A DNA stretch of 64,000 bases from Streptomyces sp. G-G2 (GTDB lineage: Bacteria; Actinomycetota; Actinomycetes; Streptomycetales; Streptomycetaceae). Where the stretch lies: positions 42,905 to 106,904 of the forward strand of contig NZ_JASISO010000030.1 in assembly GCF_030063135.1 (NCBI RefSeq). The letters are read 5' to 3'. Shown piece after piece: positions 40,353-49,093 of this stretch. The position numbers and the translations under genes are program-made. The number at the start of each line of letters is the position of its first letter. Within the stretch, counting starts at the first letter, position 1. Below the pieces are notes generated by a model. The model searched no databases. It worked only from the letters and a program-made list of their open reading frames with translations, and was not told where the DNA came from.

Positions 40353-40685
40353 CTCCTCGCCACTCAGCCCCCGCACCGACCAACGACCGACCCACGGGCA
40401 AGGTGCGAGAGGCACCACCGAACAGGCGAAAACCGTCCCGGCGGCAGGGAGGGGGAGCCACCGGGACGGTTCGGCATCGAGCGTAGAGCCGACGGGCTAC
40501 ACCGCCGCGGCGGACACCCGCACCGCCAGGGTCTTCTCGTCATCCGGATTCACCTCGACACAGAAGCCCGCGGCGGTCAGCGCCTCGCCGTACAGACCCA
40601 GCTCGGCCAGTGCCTCAAGTGGTCCTGCTATCCCTTCCGGCTGTATCTCGGCTGACCCTCCCGAGGGCTCCGCCGGGTCCTTCCC

Positions 40686-43600
40686 TCACCCGGCGGGCAT
40701 CTGCTCGGCGGACCCCGCCTCACCCACCGCCTCGCCATCGGCGGCCGGGACCGGGCCCAGGTCCAGACGGCGCGTCATGTCCAGCTCGAATCGCCCGTAC
40801 GGGTTCACATGCGTCCACCACAGCGGGGACAGAGCCCGGCGGTCGGCCTCGGTCAGCAGGTCGGCCCATTTCGGCTCGGCCAGGACCTGCTGCATCAACA
40901 GCGTGTTGACGTGGACGAGACTGCTCTGGAGGAGGTGGAGGGCCAGCATGGAGACCTCCTGGCTCTCCTTGTCATCGCCCGTCAGGTCGCCGTCCTTGCC
41001 ATAGAAGAAGTCCGCGTTGGCCGAGTTCCAGTTCTCCACCACCTGCAGGCCCTCGTGGATCTCCTTGCGCATCTCCTCGTCGCTGAGGTAGTCACAGATG
41101 AACGCCGTGCGCACGACCCGCCCCAGTTCCTCGATGGCCTGATAGGTCGGGTGCTTGGGCCCGCCCTTGGTGAACCTGCGCAGCACCTGCTCGGCCTCGG
41201 CGGTGCCCAGCCGCAGGGCGGTGGTGTACTTCACGATCTGGTCATACTGCTGGGCGATCAGGTCCCAGTCGATGGTCTTCCCGGAGAGCACCGGCGCCAG
41301 CGTGGGCCAGTTCCCGTCCTCACCGGCGGCCGGCCGGTACAGCCGGGCGCGCCCGATGTTCTTCAGCCTCGGCATCAGCCGGAAGTCCAGCATGTGCGCG
41401 AACGCGAACCCCACGATCGAGGCGCCGTGGGTGTCGGTGTACTGCCGGTCGACCTCCATATCGGTGCAGTGCCGCAGCACGCCCTCGATCATCGAGGCGA
41501 CCTCGGAGGCCGAACAGGACTTCAGCTGGGAGTAGATGCACACCGATTTCCGCTCCACGTGCCAATAAATCATCACCCCCGGTCCCCGGTACCGCTGGTG
41601 CCACTCCGTCATGAAGTTCGAGGACCACGCGCCGAACTTGCGGCTGTCCGAGGCACACGCCGTCCCGCTGCCCCACCACCCCTCCTCACGCACCGCGAAG
41701 GTCGCGTTGACCAGCTTCACCAGCGCGGCGCGCATATTGCCCCGGTTCACGAACAGGTGTCGCACCCGGCGCAGGGTGGCCTCCGACTCGCCGTGCCTGC
41801 CGGTCACCGCGACCCGCTTGATCCCCATGTTCGTGCCCAGTCCGAACAAAACTAGGAGCAGGCGTCGCCGCAGCACCTCGCGCGAGAGGTTCTCGCGGGT
41901 CGCCACCGTGGTGAACTCCGAGATGAAGTCGGTATCGAACTCGGCATATTTCAAGATGTCCAGGAGGTCGATGGTCCCCCATCGCCTCTGCACCTCGGTT
42001 TTGATCGCGGTCAGGTTCTCCGGCTCCTCCTGCTTGGGCCGCGGCGAGACCTTGATCCACCCCTCGCCGTTCCTCTTCACGATCGCCACGCCGCCGGTGG
42101 TGTCCTCCACCAGCGCCTTCTCCAGCCGGTCCAGGGCTTCGCGGTGCTTCTTCTTCAGCGCCGCGATGAACACCCCCGCGTCCAGGGGCTTCTGGATCGC
42201 GTCGTAGTGCACGTCCCGGTTCTCCTCGAAGTCCTGCGGCAGGTCGTCCTCCGGATTGCGCCACCGGTTCGCCCCCACCACCCATATCTCCCGGCGCCGC
42301 AGCGCGTCGCGCAGGGCCACCAGCACGCACAGCTCATACGGGATCCGCTCGACCCGTCCCTTGTCGTCGACCACCGCCGCCCGCCACTGGTCGGGCACCA
42401 CCCCGTCCAAGGGAACCGTCTCGGCCGCGTCGAAGAACGCCCCCTCCTTCGCGATGGGCTGTTCCAGATACCGCTGGAGCAGGTCGATCGCGTCCATCAC
42501 CGGCCGGTAGGCGGTGTTGTTGCACTTGAGCGTCAACGCCCGCAGCAGCGGCGTGAGCATCCTGCGCCAGTGCGAGGAATAGGCCGACCGCAGCACGGTA
42601 CGCACCCGGGCCTTGTACTTCGCCTCGTTCGCCGCCGCCTCCGCCGCCAGCGCCTTGAGCGTCCTCTCACTGACCACCGGGAAGATCACAGAGCGGACCG
42701 TGCCCGACGGCTGGGCCAAGGACGCCTCGGCGACCCGCAGCATCATCGCCTCCTTGCCCCGCACCTTCTTCAGCTCGTCCGTCAGCTCCTTGTCGACCTT
42801 CCGCTCCGCCCTGGTGTTGATCTTCAGCACGAGCTGGGTGAACAGTTCCACCAGCGCATCGGTGATCTCGGTGTGCCGCACGTGGCACAACGCGGCCAGC
42901 AGCGTCAGGCGCATCGGCGGATGCATCCGCGCCATGTTCGCCGGGTACTCCTTCGAGGCCCGCGCCCGCCAGGCGTCCACCTGCTTCTCCGACACGTCCG
43001 CGAACAAGTCCGCCGGCATCTCCAGCCGGCGCACCCGCTGAAGCTTGTCGACCTCCGCGAACAAACTCTCCAGCCCCGGCGCCCCCGGGTCCGCCTTCAA
43101 CTCGGTGAAGAACGACCGCCCGCCGCCCACGCTCCCCGCCTCCCCGGCCCCCTCCTCGCCCTCGCCCGGGTCGAGCAGGTCCTCCAGCCGGGAGCGGGTC
43201 GCATGCGAGAGCCGGTCCACGGTCCGGCGGCAGAACCGGGCATCGAAGTCCCGCGCCGCCTTCGCCACCAGCCGCCGCACCCTGGCAGGCGCGGGCGGCT
43301 CGATGCGGTCGTTGCGGCACCGCGCCACCACCGCCTCCGCCAGCCGGTCCCGGGACATCTCCACCCCGCACAGCTCCGCGCTCAGCCACTCGGCCAGGTT
43401 CTCCTGGTCTTGCTCGGTGGACTCCCGGAAGCCGAACGCCTCACGGATCTCCGCCCGGTGACGGGTAGCCGCCCGGCCCTGCCAGTCGTACGACGCCCAC
43501 TCCTGCGCCGGCACCTTCACCTGCTGGGCCACATACGCCACCGCGGCGGCCGGAACCTCCTTGTCGGACTCCGGGAACCGGGCCTCGACCTCGAAGAACT

Positions 43601-43751
43601 TCAGCAGCATCGCGAAGCCCAACCGGTTCGCACCGGACTTGTTCCGCAGCTTCTTCGTATCGTCTTCGAGCAACGTCCAGACCTCGATCAGGTCCTCCGG
43701 CTCCCAGTCCTGCCGCACGCGCACTCCCTTGCCCAAGCCGATGATCGCCAC
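40686..43751 (-). CDS. tnpA: Tn3-family transposase (TnpA), full length
   Basis: A 1,021-aa DDE transposase, the usual length for this family. The N-terminal DUF4158 DNA-binding part (LRNKSGANRLGFAMLLKFFE) and the C-terminal catalytic domain are continuous. Catalytic acids lie in TACASDSRKFG (first Asp), DRQYTDTHGASIVGFAFAH (second Asp) and GLQVVENWNSANADFFYG (Glu). It recognises the 40-bp ends and makes the 5-bp target duplication. Its start is 66 bp inside the right end of the element. The frame is intact, so activity is plausible. Confidence 0.95.
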   Translation of the reverse strand: MAIIGLGKGVRVRQDWEPEDLIEVWTLLEDDTKKLRNKSGANRLGFAMLLKFFEVEARFPESDKEVPAAAVAYVAQQVKVPAQEWASYDWQGRAATRHRAEIREAFGFRESTEQDQENLAEWLSAELCGVEMSRDRLAEAVVARCRNDRIEPPAPARVRRLVAKAARDFDARFCRRTVDRLSHATRSRLEDLLDPGEGEEGAGEAGSVGGGRSFFTELKADPGAPGLESLFAEVDKLQRVRRLEMPADLFADVSEKQVDAWRARASKEYPANMARMHPPMRLTLLAALCHVRHTEITDALVELFTQLVLKINTRAERKVDKELTDELKKVRGKEAMMLRVAEASLAQPSGTVRSVIFPVVSERTLKALAAEAAANEAKYKARVRTVLRSAYSSHWRRMLTPLLRALTLKCNNTAYRPVMDAIDLLQRYLEQPIAKEGAFFDAAETVPLDGVVPDQWRAAVVDDKGRVERIPYELCVLVALRDALRRREIWVVGANRWRNPEDDLPQDFEENRDVHYDAIQKPLDAGVFIAALKKKHREALDRLEKALVEDTTGGVAIVKRNGEGWIKVSPRPKQEEPENLTAIKTEVQRRWGTIDLLDILKYAEFDTDFISEFTTVATRENLSREVLRRRLLLVLFGLGTNMGIKRVAVTGRHGESEATLRRVRHLFVNRGNMRAALVKLVNATFAVREEGWWGSGTACASDSRKFGAWSSNFMTEWHQRYRGPGVMIYWHVERKSVCIYSQLKSCSASEVASMIEGVLRHCTDMEVDRQYTDTHGASIVGFAFAHMLDFRLMPRLKNIGRARLYRPAAGEDGNWPTLAPVLSGKTIDWDLIAQQYDQIVKYTTALRLGTAEAEQVLRRFTKGGPKHPTYQAIEELGRVVRTAFICDYLSDEEMRKEIHEGLQVVENWNSANADFFYGKDGDLTGDDKESQEVSMLALHLLQSSLVHVNTLLMQQVLAEPKWADLLTEADRRALSPLWWTHVNPYGRFELDMTRRLDLGPVPAADGEAVGEAGSAEQMPAG

Positions 43752-43817
43752 ATCATGGCGAGTACAGGTCAGACATCGGGGGGATTGCGCGGAACCGTGG
43801 CCAGACGGTTACGTTCT

Positions 43818-43857
43818 GCTACCTGTCGGGCAGCGTCAGCTATACGAGAACCGGGCC
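43818..43857. repeat. Right terminal inverted repeat of the Tn3-family transposon
   Basis: The reverse complement of this 40-bp sequence matches 28086-28125 at 39 of 40 positions. It is followed by the right target copy GTGGA (43858-43862). Confidence 0.93.
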
Positions 43858-43862
43858 GTGGA
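43858..43862. repeat. Target-site duplication, right copy (GTGGA)
   Basis: Identical to 28081-28085. The joined ancestral target would read ...CTCATG-GTGGA-GGAGGAGCAAG..., within sequence that now encodes nothing recognisable. Confidence 0.9.
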
Positions 43863-44073
43863 GGAGGAGCAAGGGGAGGGCTGTTATGCCGCCAGGCGGC
43901 TCTTGGGTCACGCACTCCCAGACTCCAGAGAGTGCGTCCCGCACGGCCTCCTCGGCGGGTGCGGCGGCAGCTGGATCTTGTACTTGGCTGACAGGTTCGC
44001 TGCGACATGCAAGCGGATGGGCCCGCCGTCCGCGCGCTGGTCGTTGGCATGGGCGCCCGGGACCGTCGTTGTG

Positions 44074-44120
44074 TCGGGTGTGACCAGTTCGGTCGGCGTT
44101 CCGAGAGTGTCCGTGATGAC
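44074..44120 (-). pseudogene. rhs gene fragment
   Basis: Forty-seven bases match 57338-57384 with one mismatch (T for G). Read leftward both give VITDTLGTPTELVTPD, a conserved piece of rhs 3' core sequence. The surrounding 43863-44176 has no other recognisable gene. Confidence 0.8.
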
Positions 44121-44176
44121 GCTGCCTCAACGGCCTCGTGGCTCTGCCCGCACCGGGATGGGTGCGGGCCCGCGGC

Positions 44177-46426
44177 TCATGAGGTCTGTTGTCCGCGGCC
44201 GGAGCCGCTGCGGATGCCGAAGGTGACCACCGCCAGCGCGCCAAGGAGCAGGATCAGGATGCCGGTGCGGCCGGTCGCGAACTCACGGATCGCGTCCGAG
44301 GTCCTGGACCACAGGCTGCTGGGCGGTGATGTGGCCGTCTCGCCCAGCCAGATGGACCCGTTCGGGTCGGAGGCGGGGTGGTCCTTCGATGCCTTCACCG
44401 TCTGCGGCAGTTGCGGATGCATGCTGTTCATCTGCGCCGCGCTGATCGGGGTGGTGTTCAGCTTGCTGAAGTCGACCCCGCCGAACACCATCGTGGACGT
44501 GATCGTGGTGTCGCCTTCCTGCGTGGTCTGCTTGTACGTGAACTCCCCACTTTCGATGGAGTGGACATAGCTGTCGAACACCTGCCGAGGCCGCCAATCG
44601 CCCTGGAGTTTGGCCGGGCCCAGGTCTCCTGAGTCGATCAGTTTGTCGAAGGAGGTGCTGTGGCCTTCCTGGTGCCGTTTGCGGATCCACTGAGCCACGA
44701 TGCGGGCCAGGAAGGCGCGTCGCAGCGGCGCGTACTCCGGCGCGGTGTTGACCGCTTCGGCGATTTTGGGCACCACCATTGTCTGTTCCAGCTGCTCGTT
44801 GCGCGCGTCGCTCTCCGGACCCGCCTCGCACGACTGGGGCAATCCACTGATGTGCTGGGCCTTCGCGTTCACGGCGAGAGATGATCTGAGTATGTAGAGC
44901 GATGCGCCGTCCTCGCGTACCTGGACGTCGCCGGGCACGATCCACAGCCTTGACGAATAGCACGACTTCCCCGAGGGGCCGCTCAGCGCTTTCCAGTAAC
45001 GCGCGCCGAAGTCGGTGTTGGGATCGAGGAGCTTGCCCTCGGTGCGCTTCATCTGAAGGTCTGCTTCGAGGAGCGCCCGGCCGGCATTCGTCCGGCCGAG
45101 ATCGCTGTCCACGATCCTGTCCGGCTCCGTCGGGTTGAGATTGACCCAGAACTTGCTCGGGTCCAGCGTTAGCCAGGCCCTCAGGTCCGCCACGCTGTTC
45201 CCCAGCACGTCGAGGCCTGAGTCCATGTCCTGCTGGAGCCCGGGCGCGGCCGGTCGTCCCGAGAAGGAGTACTGCACGCCTCCGGAACCGGGGTCGTCGG
45301 ACAGGTACCGCATTTCGAGGGTGGAGAAGTCCACGCCCCCATAGTCGTTCGACCCGAGCGCCTTGCCGAGGCCGCCCGACGAGGCTCCGCTCGACGGGGG
45401 GCAGGGGGCAGCCATGGGCAGCGCCGCCGCCATCGCCACGACCCGGCCGCCGCTGAGGGGTGCACCCCCGAGCAGACCCGCTGCCCCGGTGCCGCACTCC
45501 GGCTGAAGCCCCAGAGCCGCCTCGCGCTCCTGCTCCGCTTTTCGGCTCTTCTCCCTGCGCAGCTCGGCAGTCGCCTTACCCATGACACTCTGCGTGATCC
45601 CCACGGAAGCCTTGGAGTCGGAGCTTCCCATGCGCCCGTAGTAGGAGATCGCGAGCTTGTACCGGAAATCCCGAGTCTGTTTCTCGCACTTGTTGAGGCA
45701 GGGACTGTTCTCGCTTGCCAGCCCCAGCGACGACCTCGCCAAGATCCTTTCTGTCAGCTCCTTGGCTTCGGCGTCACTGACACCCTTCGACATCGCTTTG
45801 ATACTCAGCGGCGCGGCGGCGCGGATGCGCGCGAGGGGAATTTCTTCGGAATGGGCATCTTGATACACGTTGCTCGTCGAGACTTCCAGCAGGCTGCTGG
45901 CCTGCTTCACCCCGAGCTCCTTGTAGAGTTCCTGGTTGCCTGCGTAATCGGCAGACTTCGCGGCAATGCTGTAATCGTATTTGATGTCGAAGTTGGAATT
46001 AGCTGAATTGAGTACATTCAGCATGTCCTCGCGAAACTTGTCCGCACGAAACCAGGGGGGATCCGTTTCATCCCGCAGCGAGGGGAAGTCGAACCACTCG
46101 ACAGATACGTTCCCAGGACCGGTGCCGAACCTCGTGCGCGCCGCGACGAGCCTGCGCCCCAGCGGGTTCCGGAGCAGTTGCCCGGACGCTGCCTCCAACT
46201 GCTGGTCGGTGTCCACACTTGTGCCCGGCGGCACGATGAGGCGTACCCCGTTGGAGTCCGTGAAGGGCGGGGGCGGGGGCGGGGGCTCTGCGAACGCTCC
46301 CGGCGCGCCGGACGTGAGGGTGATGACCGCTGCGCCGAGGAGTGCGGCAAGGCGTCGCCACCGGCCTGGAGGTGAGCCAGCGCCGGTCCAACGCCCCGTC
46401 AGCGGTCCCTGCTCAAGGATGCGCAC
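44177..46426 (-). CDS. Large secreted, C-terminally membrane-anchored protein of unknown function
   Basis: A 749-aa exported protein. The N terminus has a basic region and hydrophobic segment (LAALLGAAVITLTSGAPGAFA) with an AxA site, followed by seven prolines. The C terminus has one membrane helix (ILILLLGALAVVTFGI) and a short basic tail. The long middle is hydrophilic with paired cysteines (SPCLNKCEKQ; SGLPQSC) and an Ala/Gly-rich linker near residues 310-350. No domain is recognised. GTG 46426 is chosen because AGGAG lies 7 nt upstream; GTG 46450 is in frame. It overlaps the upstream gene by 14 nt in a four-gene leftward operon. Confidence 0.65.
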   Translation of the reverse strand: MRILEQGPLTGRWTGAGSPPGRWRRLAALLGAAVITLTSGAPGAFAEPPPPPPPFTDSNGVRLIVPPGTSVDTDQQLEAASGQLLRNPLGRRLVAARTRFGTGPGNVSVEWFDFPSLRDETDPPWFRADKFREDMLNVLNSANSNFDIKYDYSIAAKSADYAGNQELYKELGVKQASSLLEVSTSNVYQDAHSEEIPLARIRAAAPLSIKAMSKGVSDAEAKELTERILARSSLGLASENSPCLNKCEKQTRDFRYKLAISYYGRMGSSDSKASVGITQSVMGKATAELRREKSRKAEQEREAALGLQPECGTGAAGLLGGAPLSGGRVVAMAAALPMAAPCPPSSGASSGGLGKALGSNDYGGVDFSTLEMRYLSDDPGSGGVQYSFSGRPAAPGLQQDMDSGLDVLGNSVADLRAWLTLDPSKFWVNLNPTEPDRIVDSDLGRTNAGRALLEADLQMKRTEGKLLDPNTDFGARYWKALSGPSGKSCYSSRLWIVPGDVQVREDGASLYILRSSLAVNAKAQHISGLPQSCEAGPESDARNEQLEQTMVVPKIAEAVNTAPEYAPLRRAFLARIVAQWIRKRHQEGHSTSFDKLIDSGDLGPAKLQGDWRPRQVFDSYVHSIESGEFTYKQTTQEGDTTITSTMVFGGVDFSKLNTTPISAAQMNSMHPQLPQTVKASKDHPASDPNGSIWLGETATSPPSSLWSRTSDAIREFATGRTGILILLLGALAVVTFGIRSGSGRGQQTS

Positions 46427-46820
46427 CGTCGTCTCCTGGCTGGCTGGCACCGGGTTCGCTCGCGGGCGAGACCGTGCCCGCAGCCTCTAGGTAGGTGGTC
46501 AGCGCCTGGCCCGGGGAGGACGATCCCGTCGACGCCGCGCCCCGCTTGAAGGCCCTGGTGCCGGCGGCGGCCAGGGCGCCCACGGCCAGGAGAGCCACGA
46601 TCGCGGAGCCGGTGAGCGAGGTGCCGTTGGTGCACACTCGGCCGCTGCCCAAGCGAAGGTCCTTGGCGTTGAAGTTCATCTGTGGCTTGTAGCCATAGCT
46701 GACGGTGCAGGCCGATGCCGGCTGCGGGACCAGGAGCAGCAGGAGAAACGCCATGGGGACCGCTCCGGCGATGACACGGGCTGCGCGTACGCTCAGCACG
46801 GCGAATCCGCGGCCGGTCAT
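46413..46820 (-). CDS. Small secreted/membrane protein
   Basis: A 135-aa protein with a cleavable signal-like segment (VIAGAVPMAFLLLLLVPQPASA), two cysteines in the mature N terminus (ACTVSYGYK, GRVCTNGTS), a central hydrophobic helix (GSAIVALLAVGALAAAG) and a Ser/Gly-rich tail. Function unknown. Its start overlaps the PrsW-like gene stop and its end overlaps the next gene, so the four proteins are probably made together and may form one envelope assembly. Confidence 0.6.
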   Translation of the reverse strand: MTGRGFAVLSVRAARVIAGAVPMAFLLLLLVPQPASACTVSYGYKPQMNFNAKDLRLGSGRVCTNGTSLTGSAIVALLAVGALAAAGTRAFKRGAASTGSSSPGQALTTYLEAAGTVSPASEPGASQPGDDGAHP

Positions 46821-48352
46821 GAGGTCGCCGCCGAGCGGGCGTTCGTCTTCAAGCGCATCACCTTCGCACGCAATTGGTCACCCTTTTCGCGACTCGCCAT
46901 GTCGTCCATGGGGTCCGATGGGTCCGCCTGTCGCAGTCGCCAGCCGGCCAAGTCCAGCTGAGCGGACTGCACGCGGAGCAGCGCCAGCGCCGCTGTCCGC
47001 CCGTATTGACGCCAGGTGCTCGCCAGCGCCCAGAGCCGCAGCGCAGGATCGCTCAGGAAGGGCACCTCCCCGGGGGTGATGGCCGCGCCCGCCCCCGCCT
47101 CGGCCGACAGCGCGACGCGCGACGCCGAGGCCCGCACGCGCCTCCCGTTCGCCAGCAGGAGGATGGCCAGCACGATGAACGGTGCCTGCGGGAGCAGCCA
47201 CAGGAGCGGGGAGACGACCAGGGTGTCGACTGCCGAACCGACCACGATGTGGTCACCGGCCAGGTGTGAGAGCCACGCCGACAGGGTTTCGGTGGCCACG
47301 GCGCCGCCGATCGAGGCCGCGAGGGCTGCCCCGGCGATCAGCCTGCGCTGTCTGCGCCGACGTGCCTGGGCTGCGAGGCCGAGCCCGGCCCCGAGCAGCG
47401 CACCGAACGCCACCTGACCGCCGAGTAGCCCGATCGACTGCCGGATCCAGTACTCGAAGCCGCCTGTCACCCCGGTGAACGAGCTCATCGCACCGTAGAG
47501 CCGGATGAACAGGATGCTCTCGACGAAGGTGTACCCGAGCCCGACAGCGGCCCCCAGCACGAGACCGGTCATCGCATCGGAGACCCGGCGCCGGAACAGG
47601 AGCAGGATCAGCACCACGCCCGCCGCGACGAGCAGCGCGTTCACGACGTTCAGATGCAGGATCAGTAGATCGATCACGCGGTAGAGGGACGTGAGGTGTC
47701 CGGTGGGGTCGAGGGACGATCCCGAGCCCTTGAGCAGGTAGCCGTAGAGGGTCGCAAACGCGAGTCCGGTGTAGGCCCGGCCCAGCCCGAACACGATGAA
47801 CGCCCCCCAGCCGAACGCGGTCAGGAGTACCGACAGCGGCAGCCGGGCGAATCTCTGGCCGTGGTGCAACAGCCACAGGACGAACGCCGTGCTGGGCACA
47901 CAGGCGAGAGCCGTCAGCGGATACGTGGCGACGATCGCCAGCGCCATCAACGCGAACGGACCCAGGAGGGCCGCCAGGGTCGCCCAGGTGAGAACCACGG
48001 CCCGGCGGCCTTGCGGGCGCGTGATCGCCGCGAACACCTGGAGCGCCGCGCCCACCGCGATGCCCGCCATCACGGCCCAGAAGACGGCCTGGGGCATGGA
48101 CAGGAGCCGGTCGAACGAACCGAGTGGCCCTTGCTGCATCTGCTGGGAGATCGACTTCGGCAGCTTGTAGAAGATCGACACTGTCGGCTCGTCCGGCAGC
48201 AGATGCGGCCGGAAGACGTTGAGCAGTAGTTCCAGGAGGTACAGCGCGATCGCCAGCCGGGCGATCAGCAGTGCCTGGCCCCTCGCCCGTGCGTTGTCGC
48301 GCATGCGCCTGGGTGCGGCCGAGGCCGTAGGTGTCGGCAGGCCGTCGGTCAC
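46817..48352 (-). CDS. PrsW-like intramembrane metalloprotease family protein
   Basis: A 511-aa polytopic membrane protein with about nine hydrophobic segments. The block LGAAVGLGYTFVESILFIRLYG matches the conserved glutamate-containing helix of PrsW-family proteases (GxGFAxxEN-like), and WLSHLAGDHIVVGSAVDTL supplies downstream histidines. PrsW in Bacillus cleaves an anti-sigma factor; here no sigma or anti-sigma gene is nearby, so the neighbouring single-pass proteins are candidate substrates. Start GTG 48352 overlaps the previous stop (GTGA). Family assignment is moderately sure. Confidence 0.62.
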   Translation of the reverse strand: MTDGLPTPTASAAPRRMRDNARARGQALLIARLAIALYLLELLLNVFRPHLLPDEPTVSIFYKLPKSISQQMQQGPLGSFDRLLSMPQAVFWAVMAGIAVGAALQVFAAITRPQGRRAVVLTWATLAALLGPFALMALAIVATYPLTALACVPSTAFVLWLLHHGQRFARLPLSVLLTAFGWGAFIVFGLGRAYTGLAFATLYGYLLKGSGSSLDPTGHLTSLYRVIDLLILHLNVVNALLVAAGVVLILLLFRRRVSDAMTGLVLGAAVGLGYTFVESILFIRLYGAMSSFTGVTGGFEYWIRQSIGLLGGQVAFGALLGAGLGLAAQARRRRQRRLIAGAALAASIGGAVATETLSAWLSHLAGDHIVVGSAVDTLVVSPLLWLLPQAPFIVLAILLLANGRRVRASASRVALSAEAGAGAAITPGEVPFLSDPALRLWALASTWRQYGRTAALALLRVQSAQLDLAGWRLRQADPSDPMDDMASREKGDQLRAKVMRLKTNARSAATS

Positions 48353-48732
48353 GGTGCACCGCCCGGAACGGCCGGCGCACCGGGCAGACCGGTGGGAAAT
48401 TGAGAGAGCAGGCCCGTCGGAAGGCTTGTGGGAAAGTCCGTCGGAAGGTCTGTCGGAAAGTCCGAGGGAAGCGGGGTCGGTAAGCCGCCCGGTAACGAAG
48501 GTGCGGAGGGGAAGCCGGACGGGAAGCCGGACGGGAAGCCGGACGGGAGCCCCGGATGTGGCGTCAGGCCCGGAAGGGGGATCGGCAGGGTGGGGAGCTC
48601 GGGATCGTTGAGCCCACCCAGACTGACCACGAGAGACACCCCCAGCAGCACCACGCCGATGAGCGAGCCGATCGCCACCAGCAGCACCTGTGGATGCGGC
48701 ACATCGCCGGCCACGTCAGTCACGCGAGTCAT
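48349..48732 (-). CDS. Pro-rich single-pass membrane protein
   Basis: A 127-aa protein with one helix (VLLVAIGSLIGVVLLGVSLVV) and a Pro/Gly/Ser-rich C-terminal half made of short repeats such as PSGF (three copies from a 12-bp DNA repeat at 48511-48546) and F-P-T-D/S-L-P-T. The repeated tail is probably extended and outside the membrane. ATG 48732 overlaps the stop of a 26-codon upstream frame (ATGA). Confidence 0.6.
   Translation of the reverse strand: MTRVTDVAGDVPHPQVLLVAIGSLIGVVLLGVSLVVSLGGLNDPELPTLPIPLPGLTPHPGLPSGFPSGFPSGFPSAPSLPGGLPTPLPSDFPTDLPTDFPTSLPTGLLSQFPTGLPGAPAVPGGAP
48511..48546. repeat. Three copies of a 12-bp repeat within the Pro-rich gene
   Basis: GAAGCCGGACGG is repeated exactly three times, encoding PSGF units on the minus strand. 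It is a slippage-prone, length-variable coding repeat. Confidence 0.85.
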
Positions 48733-48809
48733 ATGCGAAGTCCTTGGTCGTTCTGTACACGTCCGTGACCTTCGGGAGGGCGTCCGGGCGACCCGGTGCG
48801 CAACCTCAT
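48729..48809 (-). CDS. Short 26-residue upstream frame coupled to the Pro-rich membrane gene
   Basis: ATG 48809 is preceded 5 nt upstream by AGGAGG, the strongest ribosome site of this operon, and reads 26 codons ending in a TGA that overlaps the ATG of the Pro-rich gene (ATGA). The peptide is basic and of no known family (MRLRTGSPGRPPEGHG...). It may be a leader that couples translation, because the Pro-rich gene lacks its own good ribosome site. Confidence 0.45.
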   Translation of the reverse strand: MRLRTGSPGRPPEGHGRVQNDQGLRI

Positions 48810-49034
48810 CTGCCCCTCCTTTTGCGTCAACTCCCCTCATGTAAAGAGGACTTGTCGGGCCATGACGTCACCGCGCTGTGCATGGAAGGCTATCCACGGG
48901 GTGCGTAGGAGTACAGACGGCCCCGGGTCCCGCAGGAAGTTGGCGAGAAGGCGTCGGTGTACCCCCACTCCCACCTGCAGGCGAGAAGGAGCAGGCCTGT
49001 TCACGGCGAACGGGGGTGAACGGCCCACAGACAT
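48810..49034. other. Upstream region of the membrane operon, no gene seen
   Basis: About 225 bp between the leader ORF and a strong hairpin. It presumably holds the leftward promoter: TTGACG (48825-48830 on the minus strand) is the only -35-like element noticed, and no -10 is clear. Nothing else is recognised. Confidence 0.4.
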
Positions 49035-49074
49035 GGAGGATCCCGTCCGGTCGATGGACCGGGCGGGATCCTCC
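49035..49074 (-). terminator. Strong hairpin after the rhs-linked gene
   Basis: GGAGGATCCCG-T-CCGGTC pairs with GACCGG-G-CGGGATCCTCC (17 paired bases and one internal mismatch) around a short GAT(G) loop, 20 bp after the stop of the leftward gene at 49094. A convincing end for the rhs transcript. Confidence 0.7.
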
Positions 49075-49093
49075 GCTGTTCCCGTCTCGGCGG

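Larger units (their letters stand above)
28086..43857. mobile_element. Complete Tn3-family transposon (15,772 bp) carrying a biosynthesis-like operon
   Basis: The element is bounded by 40-bp inverted repeats and a GTGGA target duplication. A serine resolvase gene lies next to the left end and a full-length DDE transposase gene reads inward from the right end. The cargo between them includes a small-protein gene, an HTH regulator, a polyproline mini-gene, an eight-gene enzyme operon, a Tad2-like gene and three small genes. Both ends and the duplication are intact and both recombinase genes are open, so insertion was recent and the element may still be active. Cargo of this kind is unusual for Tn3 elements, which mostly carry resistance or degradation genes. 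Confidence 0.92.

Noticed and set aside
40499..40685. A frame directly after the TnpA stop and in phase with it (ALAELGLYGEALTAAGF...) with codon use like a gene.
   Set aside because: There is no ATG, GTG or TTG before the conserved-looking part, so it would need stop readthrough or an unusual start; possible but unsupported.
28086..43857. Integrative conjugative element or prophage as an explanation of the cargo region.
   Set aside because: There is no integrase of tyrosine type, no transfer or phage structural gene, and the ends and 5-bp duplication fit Tn3 exactly.
43840..44244. A 134-codon minus-strand frame beginning near the right transposon end.
   Set aside because: It crosses the transposon boundary and the rhs remnant and has no protein-like pattern.
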